The notes under the pieces are model-generated. The model did not search any database, had not been told where the DNA came from, and saw only the letters and a list, made by a program, of their open reading frames with translations. Below, in pieces: positions 1 through 8,166 of a stretch of 64,000 nt of DNA. Location: positions 13,050-77,049 of the forward strand of contig NZ_JAWLCK010000002.1 of the NCBI RefSeq assembly GCF_041687175.1, in the 5' to 3' direction. How positions within the stretch are numbered: the first letter of the stretch is position 1; each line of letters starts with the position of its first letter. Made by a program: the position numbers and the translations under genes. The DNA is from Lutispora sp041687175 (GTDB taxonomy: Bacteria; Bacillota; Clostridia; Lutisporales; Lutisporaceae).

Positions 1-369
1 CTAATAGATATTAGATTAAATAACTCCAGTCAACTAGCAGGATTTACGAAAGGAAGCGATCTCAAATACTTTTTAAGGGAGTTGTTAGGTATTGGATATA
101 TACATGATACAAAGTTTAGCCCGACTAAAGAAATTATTGATAGCTACAAGAAGAAGTCAATTTCATGGAGTGAGTATGAAGAAAAATTTATACAGTTGCT
201 TGATGAAAGAGACATTAGAAAACATGTAATCGAAAATCTTTATGATGTTTTGGACGGTTGCTGCCTTTTATGCAGTGAAGAAACAGCAGAGAAGTGTCAC
301 AGAAGATTAGTTGCTGAATATATACAGAGAGCATTTCCAGATAAAGAAATAAGGATTGTACATATATAA
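1..369 (+). CDS. DUF488 family protein, 3' part only
   Basis: The reading frame is open from base 1, so the gene begins before the window; about 122 C-terminal residues are present. The opening residues LIDIRLNN and the late CCLLCSEE...CHRRLVAEY segment are the hallmarks of DUF488, a family of small cytoplasmic proteins of uncertain function. The Cys-x-x-Cys and the Cys-His pair near the end are the conserved family residues. A good rho-independent terminator follows at 405-448, so this is the last gene of its transcript. Family assignment is confident; no biochemical role can be given. Confidence 0.85.
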   Translation, partial: LIDIRLNNSSQLAGFTKGSDLKYFLRELLGIGYIHDTKFSPTKEIIDSYKKKSISWSEYEEKFIQLLDERDIRKHVIENLYDVLDGCCLLCSEETAEKCHRRLVAEYIQRAFPDKEIRIVHI

Positions 370-404
370 TACAGAAATAGATATATGGAGAGACATAAAA
401 AAAT

Positions 405-448
405 CAGCGAAGTAGTAGGAAGAATTCCTATAGCTTAGCTGTTTTTTT
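405..448 (+). terminator. Rho-independent terminator after the DUF488 gene
   Basis: A composite stem is formed by CAGC (405-408) with GCTG (438-441) and by TAGGAA (416-421) with TTCCTA (425-430). Seven T residues follow at 442-448. Confidence 0.8.
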
Positions 449-456
449 ATGCAAAA

Positions 457-488
457 ATTTTTTGTACAAGTGTTAACATTTTTGTACA
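457..488 (+). promoter_or_regulatory. Tandem TTTTTGTACA direct repeat upstream of the small acidic protein genes
   Basis: The sequence TTTTTGTACA occurs twice with a centre-to-centre spacing of 20 bases, about two helical turns, roughly 80 bases upstream of the 567 start. This is the geometry of a tandem binding site for a regulator. No consensus sigma-A -35/-10 pair is seen between it and the gene, so the gene may be read by an alternative sigma factor. The function is inferred only. Confidence 0.35.
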
Positions 489-566
489 TGCCTAAATATA
501 TTGTACTGAGGGATAAAGCAGGAGCTTTATTTTCTATAAAAAACATGCTTTGAAAGGAGGGATATT

Positions 567-830
567 ATGGCACCGAAAGACAATGCTATAGACAAGAATC
601 TGCAGCCTTTATATGATAATGAATATGAAGAAGAAGAGCAGACTAATTTTCAAAAACAGATAAATAAGCAAATTAACTACAATCCTTTTGTTCAAAAATT
701 AATTATAAAGCAGGGACAGGGACAAAAAGCAGAAAACGAAGCAGAGAGTGAAGCGGAGGCTAAGGCAATAGCAGAGGCTGAAGTTGAAAATGAATCTGAA
801 GAAAAACCATACGGAAGGTCATATAGATAA
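567..830 (+). CDS. Small acidic protein, paralogue of the next gene
   Basis: An 87-residue protein preceded by a strong GAAAGGAGGG ribosome binding site. It has no signal peptide, membrane segment or cysteine. The middle holds the motif NPFVQKLIIKQGQGQKAEN, which recurs in altered form in the 887 gene. The C-terminal third is low-complexity Glu/Ala (EAESEAEAKAIAEAEVENE) and ends in a basic Tyr/Arg tail. I do not recognise a characterised family. Together with the two following genes it looks like a three-gene transcription unit, possibly of structural or spore-surface proteins, but that role is a guess. Confidence 0.7.
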   Translation: MAPKDNAIDKNLQPLYDNEYEEEEQTNFQKQINKQINYNPFVQKLIIKQGQGQKAENEAESEAEAKAIAEAEVENESEEKPYGRSYR

Positions 831-886
831 AGCAATTAATGAATGAATAATATAGAAATTTTATATAATGAAAGGGGGGCCAATTA

Positions 887-1141
887 ATGGTAGACATCAA
901 AGACAATAAGTTTAATGTGGATTTGGCTAAGCATATTGAGAAGGATATAGATGTTGAAAAAGAGTTTGAGAAGGACAGCCAGTTCAGCAAACAGAAGCAA
1001 TTCAATAAACAATACAACTATAACTGGTTTGACCAAAAAGTTATAGTAAAGCAGGCACAGGGACAAAGAGCAGATAATGACGCAGACAGTATCTCAGGTG
1101 CTGAAGCTACATCTGTAGCAGGCGCCGAAGGTAAAAGATAA
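887..1141 (+). CDS. Small acidic protein, paralogue of the previous gene
   Basis: An 84-residue protein with an AAAGGGGGG ribosome binding site just upstream. The segment YNWFDQKVIVKQAQGQRADN aligns with NPFVQKLIIKQGQGQKAEN in the preceding gene, showing that the pair arose by duplication. The N-terminal half is rich in Asp, Lys and Gln; the C-terminal tail is Ala/Gly/Asp/Glu-rich. There is no cysteine, signal peptide or membrane segment. Function unknown; the repeated KxQGQ core is the only clear conserved feature. Confidence 0.7.
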   Translation: MVDIKDNKFNVDLAKHIEKDIDVEKEFEKDSQFSKQKQFNKQYNYNWFDQKVIVKQAQGQRADNDADSISGAEATSVAGAEGKR

Positions 1142-1190
1142 AATCAGGTAAATATTTTCTCCTAACCTCACAAAGGAGATGAGTAATGCT

Positions 1191-1697
1191 ATGAAGGATA
1201 ATAATGAGACACTTCTACTTGAAGATAATGATATTGATAAGAAAAAAGTGAGTACTGGAACCAATAAGAAGCTACAGCATCAGCAAAGCTTACAAAGCAA
1301 CAAACAGGATTTGGATCAGGCGGTAGAACTTGATGTAAAACCTTCACAGCTCAATCTCCAGAGAATAGACGTAACAATAAACAATAAAATTGAGAATTAT
1401 TTGGGAAGAATTATTGGTTCCGTATTAAGGGAAACAGATGGAGAACAGGTGGCCAATGCGGTGATTCTACTATACTTTGGATCAAGAACAGAATTTCCTG
1501 TTTATAGAACTGCTTCTGATGAAAATGGGAATTTCGCTATAGATAATTTACCACCTGGGTTCTATACAATTGTTGCAACGTTTAATGATATGCAGTGCAT
1601 GGCGCGCAATATAAAAGTCCTTCCAAGCGAAATTTGTGAGCAATCCTTATCATTAGTACAAAGAGTGAACTATGGTTTTAACCAGAATACTTGGTAG
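1191..1697 (+). CDS. Carboxypeptidase regulatory-like domain protein
   Basis: The protein has about 168 residues. The AAAGGAG site at 1172-1178 directly abuts an ATG at 1179 but lies 12 bases from the ATG at 1191, so 1191 is chosen. The first 60 residues are polar and Gln/Asn-rich. The rest, from GRIIGSVLRETDGEQVANAV through DENGNFAIDNLPPGFYTI, is a typical carboxypeptidase-regulatory-like (prealbumin-like) beta-sandwich, a fold common in surface or structural proteins. No signal peptide is seen, so it is probably cytoplasmic or deposited by a non-Sec route, as spore coat proteins are. It closes the three-gene unit before the hairpin at 1711. Confidence 0.75.
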   Translation: MKDNNETLLLEDNDIDKKKVSTGTNKKLQHQQSLQSNKQDLDQAVELDVKPSQLNLQRIDVTINNKIENYLGRIIGSVLRETDGEQVANAVILLYFGSRTEFPVYRTASDENGNFAIDNLPPGFYTIVATFNDMQCMARNIKVLPSEICEQSLSLVQRVNYGFNQNTW

Positions 1698-1710
1698 GTT
1701 ACAGGCTTAA

Positions 1711-1756
1711 AAACATCTCCTTTCTTGTGATAATAGAAGCAGGAAAGGAGATGTTT
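1711..1756 (+). terminator. Perfect 14-bp hairpin, probable terminator
   Basis: AAACATCTCCTTTC (1711-1724) is exactly complementary to 1743-1756, with an 18-base loop. The stem is strong but only a short T stretch follows, so it is a weak terminator or a transcript-end stabiliser for the 567-1697 unit. Confidence 0.55.
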
Positions 1757-1810
1757 GCTTATGCTAATGTATGATTATCAAAATAGAAGTCAGATAATTT
1801 AGTAAGTTAG

Positions 1811-1924
1811 AAAGCAAAACAACAGAGTGTGGACGAAATCCTGATAAATGAGAATATAGAGCTGGATGTTGTTCATAATATATTATTGGTACCATTAAGG
1901 TTTCATGCAAGGAATGAGATAAGT
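1811..1924 (+). pseudogene. Possible gene remnant between the coat-like unit and the encapsulin operon
   Basis: The 1698-2114 gap contains no intact gene. A stretch of about 38 codons without a start encodes QQSVDEILINENIELDVV followed by a hydrophobic VHNILLVPLRFHARNE-type end and a stop. It is preceded by stops and by a separate short ATG frame near 1761. It reads like the C-terminus of a protein whose front has decayed. No family is recognised and the call is tentative. Confidence 0.25.
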
Positions 1925-1945
1925 TGAAAAACAATATGGAAATAC

Positions 1946-1974
1946 TTGACATAGGCTATTATAAATTATATAAT
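1946..1974 (+). promoter_or_regulatory. Consensus sigma-A promoter of the encapsulin operon
   Basis: TTGACA (1946-1951) and TATAAT (1969-1974) match the consensus perfectly with a 17-base spacer. Transcription would start near 1981, giving a leader of about 135 bases before the ferritin start at 2115. No iron-box palindrome is evident over it. Confidence 0.8.
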
Positions 1975-2114
1975 TTGGATAACAGTTATTAATTGAAAAT
2001 AATTAACATTTAAACATTTTGCATAGACTATGTTAAACTCATTGACATTGAATGGATGCGAACACAAGGGACTTTTTATTATTACTATAAAATAATAAAT
2101 AGGAGGATGAAAAT

Positions 2115-2483
2115 ATGCCTAACTTTGCTAATCCGTTTCAAGGAAATGTAGATCGTAAGCTGACAAAAGAGGAATTGATTCAGGCGATACGTCTGAATAT
2201 TGCAGGCGAACTTGAAGCTATCTATGTTTATGACGCCCATGTCCAAGCGACAGATAATGAAATAGCTAAAAAGGTTATTGCAGATATTCGTGATGAGGAA
2301 AAAGCTCATGTGGGAGAATTGATGGAACTCCTTAGAATTCTTGATCCTCAGGAAGCAGAATGGTTTGCTTCCGGTCAGGAGGAAGTCAGAGAAATGCTAG
2401 AAGATTTAGGGATCAATGTACCCAAGGAAGAAAAGAAGAATAATTCAAATTCTCCTACCGTTGGTAGTCTATTAGACAAGTAG
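2115..2483 (+). CDS. Encapsulated ferritin-like protein (EncFtn cargo)
   Basis: A 122-residue ferritin-like cargo protein that oxidises ferrous iron inside an encapsulin shell. The family's iron-binding residues fall at the usual positions: Glu32 (in AGELEAIYVYDAH), Glu62 and His65 (in RDEEKAHVGE). Two helices make up the first 90 residues, as expected for the form that assembles into a ring to build its di-iron sites. The C-terminal tail after a Lys/Asn/Ser linker, PTVGSLLDK, matches the cargo-loading peptide (TVGSL-type) that binds the inner shell wall. The shell gene follows 33 bases downstream. Ribosome binding site AGGAGG. High confidence. Confidence 0.95.
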   Translation: MPNFANPFQGNVDRKLTKEELIQAIRLNIAGELEAIYVYDAHVQATDNEIAKKVIADIRDEEKAHVGELMELLRILDPQEAEWFASGQEEVREMLEDLGINVPKEEKKNNSNSPTVGSLLDK

Positions 2484-2516
2484 AGATGTTTTGGATATTA
2501 ATAAGGAGGTTAAATT

Positions 2517-3332
2517 ATGAGTTATTTATCAAGAGAAGCTTCTACCTTTTCTGATAAGCTTTGGGAAGATATAGATGCGGCAGTTATTGAAGCGGCTCGC
2601 AGAGCTCTTGTTGGCAGAAGATTTTTGCATATATTCGGCCCCCTTGGAATTGGAGTCAACTACATAGCCATTGACGATGTGGATGAGGTTGATGAAGTAT
2701 CAGAAAAAGGTATCATTACTACTAAGGGAAGAAAATATGTTGAAATACCTACCATATATGACGATTTCACGTTGCTTGCAAAAGATTTGGAGAATAGCGA
2801 AAAAATGGGTTTTCCTGTTGATCTTTCAAAAGCCATGGCTTCGGCGGAAGCCTGTGCATTAAAAGAAGATAGATTAATATTCTATGGTGATAGTGAGCTT
2901 GGGTATGAGGGATTGCTAACTGCAGAAGGTATCAATAAAGTTGCAAAAAAAGATTGGTCTGAAGGAGAAAATGCTTTTATAGATGTGGCTTCTGCCATTG
3001 AACTTTTGACGGAAAATGGCATTTACGGGCCCTATGCCCTTGTATTAAGCCTGGATCTTTACATGCAATTGCAGAGGTTGCAACCTGGAACCGGATTGTT
3101 GGAGATAGACAGGATTAGCAAGCTGGTGGACGGAAGAATATACAAATCACCTGTATTAGGAAAAGGCAAGGCTGTGCTTGTATCTCCTGAGTCAAGGAAT
3201 ATGGATCTTGTCATAGGGCAGGATATGGCAGCTGCTTATTTGGAGCAGAAAGATCTGAACCATGTTCTAAGGGTACTAGAAACTGTTTTGCTACGCATTA
3301 AACGAAGAAAAGCCATTGTGGTTTTTGAATAA
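2517..3332 (+). CDS. Encapsulin shell protein (type 1, HK97 fold)
   Basis: A 271-residue type 1 encapsulin (linocin M18 family), the subunit of an icosahedral protein nanocompartment. The N-terminus MSYLSREASTFSDKLWEDID and the motifs ARRALVGRRFL, PLGIGVNY and YALVLSLDLYMQL are typical, and the length matches the usual 260-290. It is the second gene of the operon, with an AAGGAGG site, and packages the ferritin made by the gene before it. The product is an iron-storage or oxidative-stress compartment in the cytoplasm. No further cargo gene is seen downstream. Confidence 0.96.
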   Translation: MSYLSREASTFSDKLWEDIDAAVIEAARRALVGRRFLHIFGPLGIGVNYIAIDDVDEVDEVSEKGIITTKGRKYVEIPTIYDDFTLLAKDLENSEKMGFPVDLSKAMASAEACALKEDRLIFYGDSELGYEGLLTAEGINKVAKKDWSEGENAFIDVASAIELLTENGIYGPYALVLSLDLYMQLQRLQPGTGLLEIDRISKLVDGRIYKSPVLGKGKAVLVSPESRNMDLVIGQDMAAAYLEQKDLNHVLRVLETVLLRIKRRKAIVVFE

Positions 3333-3347
3333 GAACATGGAATGCCG

Positions 3348-3376
3348 TTGACATTAGAAATTGCATATAATATAAT
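3348..3376 (+). promoter_or_regulatory. Consensus sigma-A promoter for the ABC-F gene
   Basis: TTGACA (3348-3353), a 17-base spacer and TATAAT (3371-3376) match the consensus perfectly. Transcription would begin near 3383, leaving an unusually long leader of about 250 bases before the start at 3633. Confidence 0.8.
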
Positions 3377-3382
3377 TTACTT

Positions 3383-3632
3383 GTAAATTTTGAAAGGAAG
3401 GTACTAAAGGAGCAATGAGAAACTAATCCATTCTTAGCTTGAATCATATACAAACATGGTGTTTTGCATTAAGCTGGAGTGGATAAGTGCGCCCTTTTTT
3501 AACTACTTTCTTTTCTATAGTGATGTTGTTTGTTTTTTATTGATAATATTCTATTGTCAATGATTATAGCATTTGAAAGTATGTATAGGGATAAAGTATA
3601 TCCTCTCCAGCAATTATGGAGGGGATTTTTCT
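3383..3632 (+). promoter_or_regulatory. Attenuator-like leader of the ABC-F gene, with possible mini-ORF
   Basis: Three elements are visible. First, AAAGGAG precedes a four-codon reading frame, Met-Arg-Asn-stop, at 3415-3426. Second, 3426-3440 pairs with 3471-3484 in a stem of about 14 bp with one bulge, ahead of a six-T run at 3495-3500. Third, TCCTCTCC (3601-3608) pairs with GGAGGGGA (3618-3625) and is followed by TTTTT, a terminator-like hairpin whose 3' arm is also the ribosome binding site of the ABC-F start at 3633. Antibiotic-resistance ABC-F genes are commonly induced through such ribosome-sensing leaders; the mechanism here is inferred. Confidence 0.6.
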
Positions 3633-5264
3633 ATGTTGATAGCGGAAATGAATGGAGTAAAAAAATATTATAATGACAGATTGATATTGAAGGTTGATGA
3701 TTTCAAGATATATAGAAATGACAGGATAGGAATAATTGGTTTAAATGGTTGTGGGAAAACCACTTTCCTAAACATTCTAACAGGAAGAATAGAGCCTGAT
3801 GAGGGCATGTCTCGGATATATGGAACCTATTCTTATATAGAGCAGTTGGAAAATGATAATATAGTGGCTGTTGAAAATATAGCTTCCAGCAAATTTGGGG
3901 TAAGCGGATTAAATAATCAAGGGTTAAGCGGGGGTGAAGTAACCCGGCTCAAGATAGCTAAGGCTTTGGGGAGAGACAATGCTCTTATCATCGGGGATGA
4001 ACCCACAAGCAATCTTGACAGAGAAGGCATAGAGCTTCTTCAAAAGGAACTGGAGGCATTTGATGGTGCAATTTTGGTAGTTTCCCATGACAGAGATTTT
4101 TTGGATGCAGTATGCAATGCCATACTTGAAATAGAAAATGGAGAGGTATGTCTTTATAGGGGCAATTATACCAAATATAAAGAATTAAAGGAGAAAAAAA
4201 GGAAAAGAGCTGCCTTTGAGTATGAACAGTATGTTTCAGAGAAGAAAAGGTTGGAGGAAGCTTTGCTAGAAAAGAAAAGCAAAGTAAAATCCATGAGAAA
4301 AACTCCTAAGAGGATGGGAAACTCAGAGGCCAGGCTTCATAAAATGGGAGCCCAGATAGCAAAAGCAAAACTGGAAAGACAGGTTAATGCTATTAGAACC
4401 AGAATCGAAAAGCTTGAGGTTAAGGAAAAACCAAAGGAATTGCCGGATATAAATGTAGATATACAAAAGACCACACAGCTTCATTGCAAGGTGGTATTAA
4501 GCTCTGATAAGCTAAACAAGAGCTTTGGGGACAAAGTTATATTTGAAGAAGCCCAATTCAGGGTATTCAACAACAGTAAGACTGCAGTAGTAGGACCTAA
4601 TGGGAGCGGAAAGACTACTCTTATTAAAATGATTATTGATGGAGACCCGGCAATATATAGAGCTATAGGAGTCAAAATAGGCTATTTCAGTCAAGACATA
4701 AGCACTTTAGATGGAAGAAAGACATTGCTGCAAAATGTTATGGAAAGCAGTGTTTATGACGAGACTTTTGTAAGAACCCTTCTGGCAAGGCTTTTATTTA
4801 AGAGAGAAGATGTCATGAAAAGAACATCTTTGTTAAGCGGCGGTGAGAAGGTAAAAGCTGCATTAGCTAAAATAATTACCAGTGACTTTAATGTTTTGGT
4901 TTTAGATGAACCCACTAATTATTTAGATATATATTCTATGGAAGCTGTAGAAGAGGCATTATTAGAGTATATAGGAACTGTGATTTTTATCTCCCATGAT
5001 AGAAGATTTGTAAGTAATGTGGCGGATCATATAATATCCATAGAGAATCAAAAGACTATATGTTTTGATGGGACATATGAAGAGTATATGAAAAAGAAAG
5101 AAGAGTTATCAATCAAAGATGATAAATCTGAGAAAATAATGATTCTTAAGCATCGCATGGCAGAAATATTAAGCAAATTGAGCATGCCATCTAAAAATGA
5201 TGATATCGAAGCCCTCGATAAGGAGTATCATGAAATTCTGGAGAAATTAAAGCAATGCAGATAA
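3633..5264 (+). CDS. ABC-F family ATPase, ribosome-protection type
   Basis: A 543-residue soluble protein with two ABC domains and no membrane segments. The start ATG at 3633 follows GGAGGGG; an upstream in-frame TTG at 3573 has no ribosome binding site. Domain 1 has Walker A GLNGCGKTT, signature LSGGEVTRLKIAKAL and Walker B with DEPTSNLD; domain 2 has GPNGSGKTT, LSGGEKVKAALAKI and DEPTNYLD. Between them lies a long charged, helical linker with the KTPKRMGNSEARLHKMG sequence typical of the Vga/Lsa/Vml/CplR group. These proteins bind the ribosomal E site and displace lincosamide, streptogramin or pleuromutilin antibiotics. The exact drug spectrum cannot be read from sequence. Confidence 0.85.
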   Translation: MLIAEMNGVKKYYNDRLILKVDDFKIYRNDRIGIIGLNGCGKTTFLNILTGRIEPDEGMSRIYGTYSYIEQLENDNIVAVENIASSKFGVSGLNNQGLSGGEVTRLKIAKALGRDNALIIGDEPTSNLDREGIELLQKELEAFDGAILVVSHDRDFLDAVCNAILEIENGEVCLYRGNYTKYKELKEKKRKRAAFEYEQYVSEKKRLEEALLEKKSKVKSMRKTPKRMGNSEARLHKMGAQIAKAKLERQVNAIRTRIEKLEVKEKPKELPDINVDIQKTTQLHCKVVLSSDKLNKSFGDKVIFEEAQFRVFNNSKTAVVGPNGSGKTTLIKMIIDGDPAIYRAIGVKIGYFSQDISTLDGRKTLLQNVMESSVYDETFVRTLLARLLFKREDVMKRTSLLSGGEKVKAALAKIITSDFNVLVLDEPTNYLDIYSMEAVEEALLEYIGTVIFISHDRRFVSNVADHIISIENQKTICFDGTYEEYMKKKEELSIKDDKSEKIMILKHRMAEILSKLSMPSKNDDIEALDKEYHEILEKLKQCR

Positions 5265-5411
5265 CATCTAAAAATGCGAATAAAACATTGTAGAAATTAA
5301 AGGAAAATAGTAGAATTAATAATAAGATTATCAAAGCATAAGGATCATGATAAGTTCCAGAGCTCTAGAAATTCAAATTACTTACAGTAAGAAACGGGGG
5401 GTGAGAATCGT

Positions 5412-7979
5412 ATGAACAAAATAAAGTTTTTTGAAAATGTAATAGAGACACTACCAGATCCAGTATTCGCCATTGATAGAGATGGGAAGATTATTCTGTG
5501 GAATAGTGCTATAGAGAAGCTCACAAAGGTAAATAAAGAAGATGTATTGGGAAAAGGCGATTATACCTACTCTCAAATATTCTACGGATATAAAAGACCT
5601 ACCCTCATAGACTTGGTATTACATCCTGATGAGGAAATTGAAAAAAAGTATTATAAAGGTTTCAAAAGAAACGAAGATGGTTCTGTAGAAGGAGAGACAT
5701 ACAGTTCGAAATTGGATTATTACGACTGGGGAAAAGCAGTACCCATAGTCAATAATGAAGGAAAGATAGAAGCAGTAGTATCTATATCAAGAGATACAAG
5801 TGAGAGTATAAAGTTCCGAAAGCAACAAGATATCCTTTTAAACAGATATGAAACCCTTTTTATTAACAGCCCTGATGCTATAGCCTGTTTCGATAACAAT
5901 CATACGGTTTTTGATGTTAATGAAAGTTTTCTCAAGGTTTTTGGCTATACAAGGGAGGAGTGTATAGGCAAGAACCTGGATGACCTGGTGGTTCCAAAGG
6001 AGCTAAAGAAGGAAGCAGTGGGGAAAACTAATGAACTGTTTGAAAAAGGTATAGTAGATGTAGAAGCTATCAGATATAAGAAAACGGGAGAACCTATTGT
6101 AGTAAATATAAGAGCAATACTTATGAAGATGAAAAATGAAATTCTTGGAGGCTATGGTATATATACAGATGTGACTGAAAAGGTTAAATACAAGGAAGAG
6201 TTGGAATCTACAAATATTGAGCTTGAAGCCACCATTGAGCAATTGATGTCCAATGAGGAGGAGCTAAGGTTTCAATATGATGAAATACAAAAGTATTCGG
6301 ATAAGAATGAGGAGCTTAGACAGAAATATGAAATTGCTATAGAAGCTACTGATAGTTATATATGGGAGATAAATACGGACAAAGGAACAATAAATTTCTC
6401 AAAGAATTTTGTAGATCTTGTAGGGCTTGAGGCAGTACAAAAGGAAAGCATTTATGAGATTATTGATGAAGTAGTTCATGAAGAGGATAGAAGTATACTC
6501 ATAGATGAAATTAACAAATATAATGCTAAGCTAAGTGGAGATATTGATATACAAATTCGAATTATAGACAAAGATCAGAGGATCCATTGGTATTTGGTAA
6601 GAGGTAAAGGAATAACGGATAGAGAAGGAAATGTTAATACTATTCATGGGGTATTGATTGAGATTACAGAATTAAAGCAACAGGAAGGTTACATTAAATA
6701 TTTAGCGGATCATGATCCTTTGACCGGACTTTATAATAGAAGAAAGTTGACAGAAATTTTAACGAAGGAACTGAAGCATAATAAAAATGGAGCCATTTTT
6801 TTACTAGACATAGATGATTTCAAGAACATTAATGACATTTTGGGCCATGTCTATGGAGATGAGTTATTAAGGCGCATTGCCAATCTGATTATGGATTCTG
6901 TATCTGAAAACATAATTGCTTTTAGATTTGGCGGAGATGAATTCCTGATTCTTTTGAGAGAGGAAGAAAACCATAAGATAGTTGAGTATGCAGAAAAGCT
7001 GCTAAACATTTTTAAAGAAAGAGTGTTTATAGATGAAATAGAAAACAACATAACTGTAAGCCTGGGTATTGTGAAATATCCTCAAGATGGCAAGACCATT
7101 GATGACCTTCTTATAAAAGCAGATATAGCTATGTATAGTGTAAAAAGATCCGGTAAGAACAGATACTTGTTCTTTGATGAAAAGATGAAGGAAAAGTTTA
7201 ATAAAAAGATAAAGATAGAAAACATGTTGAGAAGAGCTATTAAAAATGAAGATTTTCTATTGCTTTATCAACCTATAATAGAGACAAGCACGGGAGAAAC
7301 ATCCTCATTTGAAGCACTTCTTAGAATAAAAGGACATGATATATCTCCCCAGAGTTTTATACCTGTAGCAGAAGAAACAGGTCTAATATTGCCAATAGGG
7401 AAATGGGTAATAAAAGAAGCGGTAAAACAAATAAGCATATGGAAAGAGAAGGGTTATAAGCCTTTGCCAGTATCTATTAACTTATCGCCAAGACAATTTT
7501 ATGATTTGAGTCTGATTGACTATATCAAGAAGACCCTTGAAGAATACCATGTAGAACCTAGCTTATTGGAATTAGAAATAACGGAGAATATTTTTGCAGA
7601 AAAAAGGCACGAAACCATAAATATACTGAATAGGTTGAAATCCCTTGGAGTCATCATTTCTTTGGATGATTTTGGGACAGGCTACTCCTCTTTGAACTAT
7701 CTTACTTTTATGCCTATAGACAAAGTAAAGCTGGATAAAAGCCTTAAAGATAAATTCATTGAGCTAGAAAGCATAAAAATTATGGACTCCTTGATTGCTC
7801 TTGTACACGGATTGAACCTGAAAGTCGTAACAGAAGGGGTGGAGGAAATAGAAGAGTTTAAGAGGATGAAAAGAGCCGGAAGCGACTTTCTACAAGGATA
7901 CTTATTTAGCAAACCTTTAGCAAAAGCAGATGTGGAGAAGATATTTTATAGAAACTACAAGGAATTGTTGAAAAAATAG
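5412..7979 (+). CDS. PAS-PAS-PAS-GGDEF-EAL cyclic-di-GMP turnover protein
   Basis: An 855-residue cytoplasmic protein with no membrane segment. It has three PAS sensor domains (about residues 5-130, 145-260 and 305-425) with a coiled-coil linker near 265-305. The GGDEF domain (about 430-590) has DPLTGLYNRR and an intact RFGGDEF active site. The EAL domain (about 605-850) has FEALLR, the LELEITEN and DDFGTGYSS motifs and TEGVE, all expected for an active phosphodiesterase. Both activities could therefore be present, and the PAS domains would decide the balance. It stands alone, with a GGGGGGTGAG ribosome binding site and a terminator directly downstream. Confidence 0.93.
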   Translation: MNKIKFFENVIETLPDPVFAIDRDGKIILWNSAIEKLTKVNKEDVLGKGDYTYSQIFYGYKRPTLIDLVLHPDEEIEKKYYKGFKRNEDGSVEGETYSSKLDYYDWGKAVPIVNNEGKIEAVVSISRDTSESIKFRKQQDILLNRYETLFINSPDAIACFDNNHTVFDVNESFLKVFGYTREECIGKNLDDLVVPKELKKEAVGKTNELFEKGIVDVEAIRYKKTGEPIVVNIRAILMKMKNEILGGYGIYTDVTEKVKYKEELESTNIELEATIEQLMSNEEELRFQYDEIQKYSDKNEELRQKYEIAIEATDSYIWEINTDKGTINFSKNFVDLVGLEAVQKESIYEIIDEVVHEEDRSILIDEINKYNAKLSGDIDIQIRIIDKDQRIHWYLVRGKGITDREGNVNTIHGVLIEITELKQQEGYIKYLADHDPLTGLYNRRKLTEILTKELKHNKNGAIFLLDIDDFKNINDILGHVYGDELLRRIANLIMDSVSENIIAFRFGGDEFLILLREEENHKIVEYAEKLLNIFKERVFIDEIENNITVSLGIVKYPQDGKTIDDLLIKADIAMYSVKRSGKNRYLFFDEKMKEKFNKKIKIENMLRRAIKNEDFLLLYQPIIETSTGETSSFEALLRIKGHDISPQSFIPVAEETGLILPIGKWVIKEAVKQISIWKEKGYKPLPVSINLSPRQFYDLSLIDYIKKTLEEYHVEPSLLELEITENIFAEKRHETINILNRLKSLGVIISLDDFGTGYSSLNYLTFMPIDKVKLDKSLKDKFIELESIKIMDSLIALVHGLNLKVVTEGVEEIEEFKRMKRAGSDFLQGYLFSKPLAKADVEKIFYRNYKELLKK

Positions 7980-7995
7980 TATGGATATGCACCTG

Positions 7996-8027
7996 AAAAC
8001 ACCTGTCAAAAGACAAGGTGTTTTTTT
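7996..8027 (+). terminator. Rho-independent terminator after the GGDEF-EAL gene
   Basis: AAAACACCT-GTC (7996-8007) pairs with GAC-A-AGGTGTTTT (8012-8024) around an AAAA loop, followed by a run of seven T. Confidence 0.9.
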
Positions 8028-8166
8028 CATGCCTTTATCTAAGACATCAAGGACTATCCAAATATCTAATACTGTATAAGAAAAGGTGTTCATCGGCGAA
8101 AGATTGTTTGTTATATAATAAACACAATCAACAATGTAAAAAAATATGCAAGAAAGGGGATCATAA

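Noticed and set aside
2042..2047. TTGACA as a second promoter of the encapsulin operon
   Set aside because: No acceptable -10 lies 16-18 bases downstream; the perfect pair at 1946-1974 explains expression.
3573..3632. N-terminal extension of the ABC-F protein from an in-frame TTG
   Set aside because: The TTG has no ribosome binding site, the encoded residues do not match the family start, and the region holds the attenuator hairpin.
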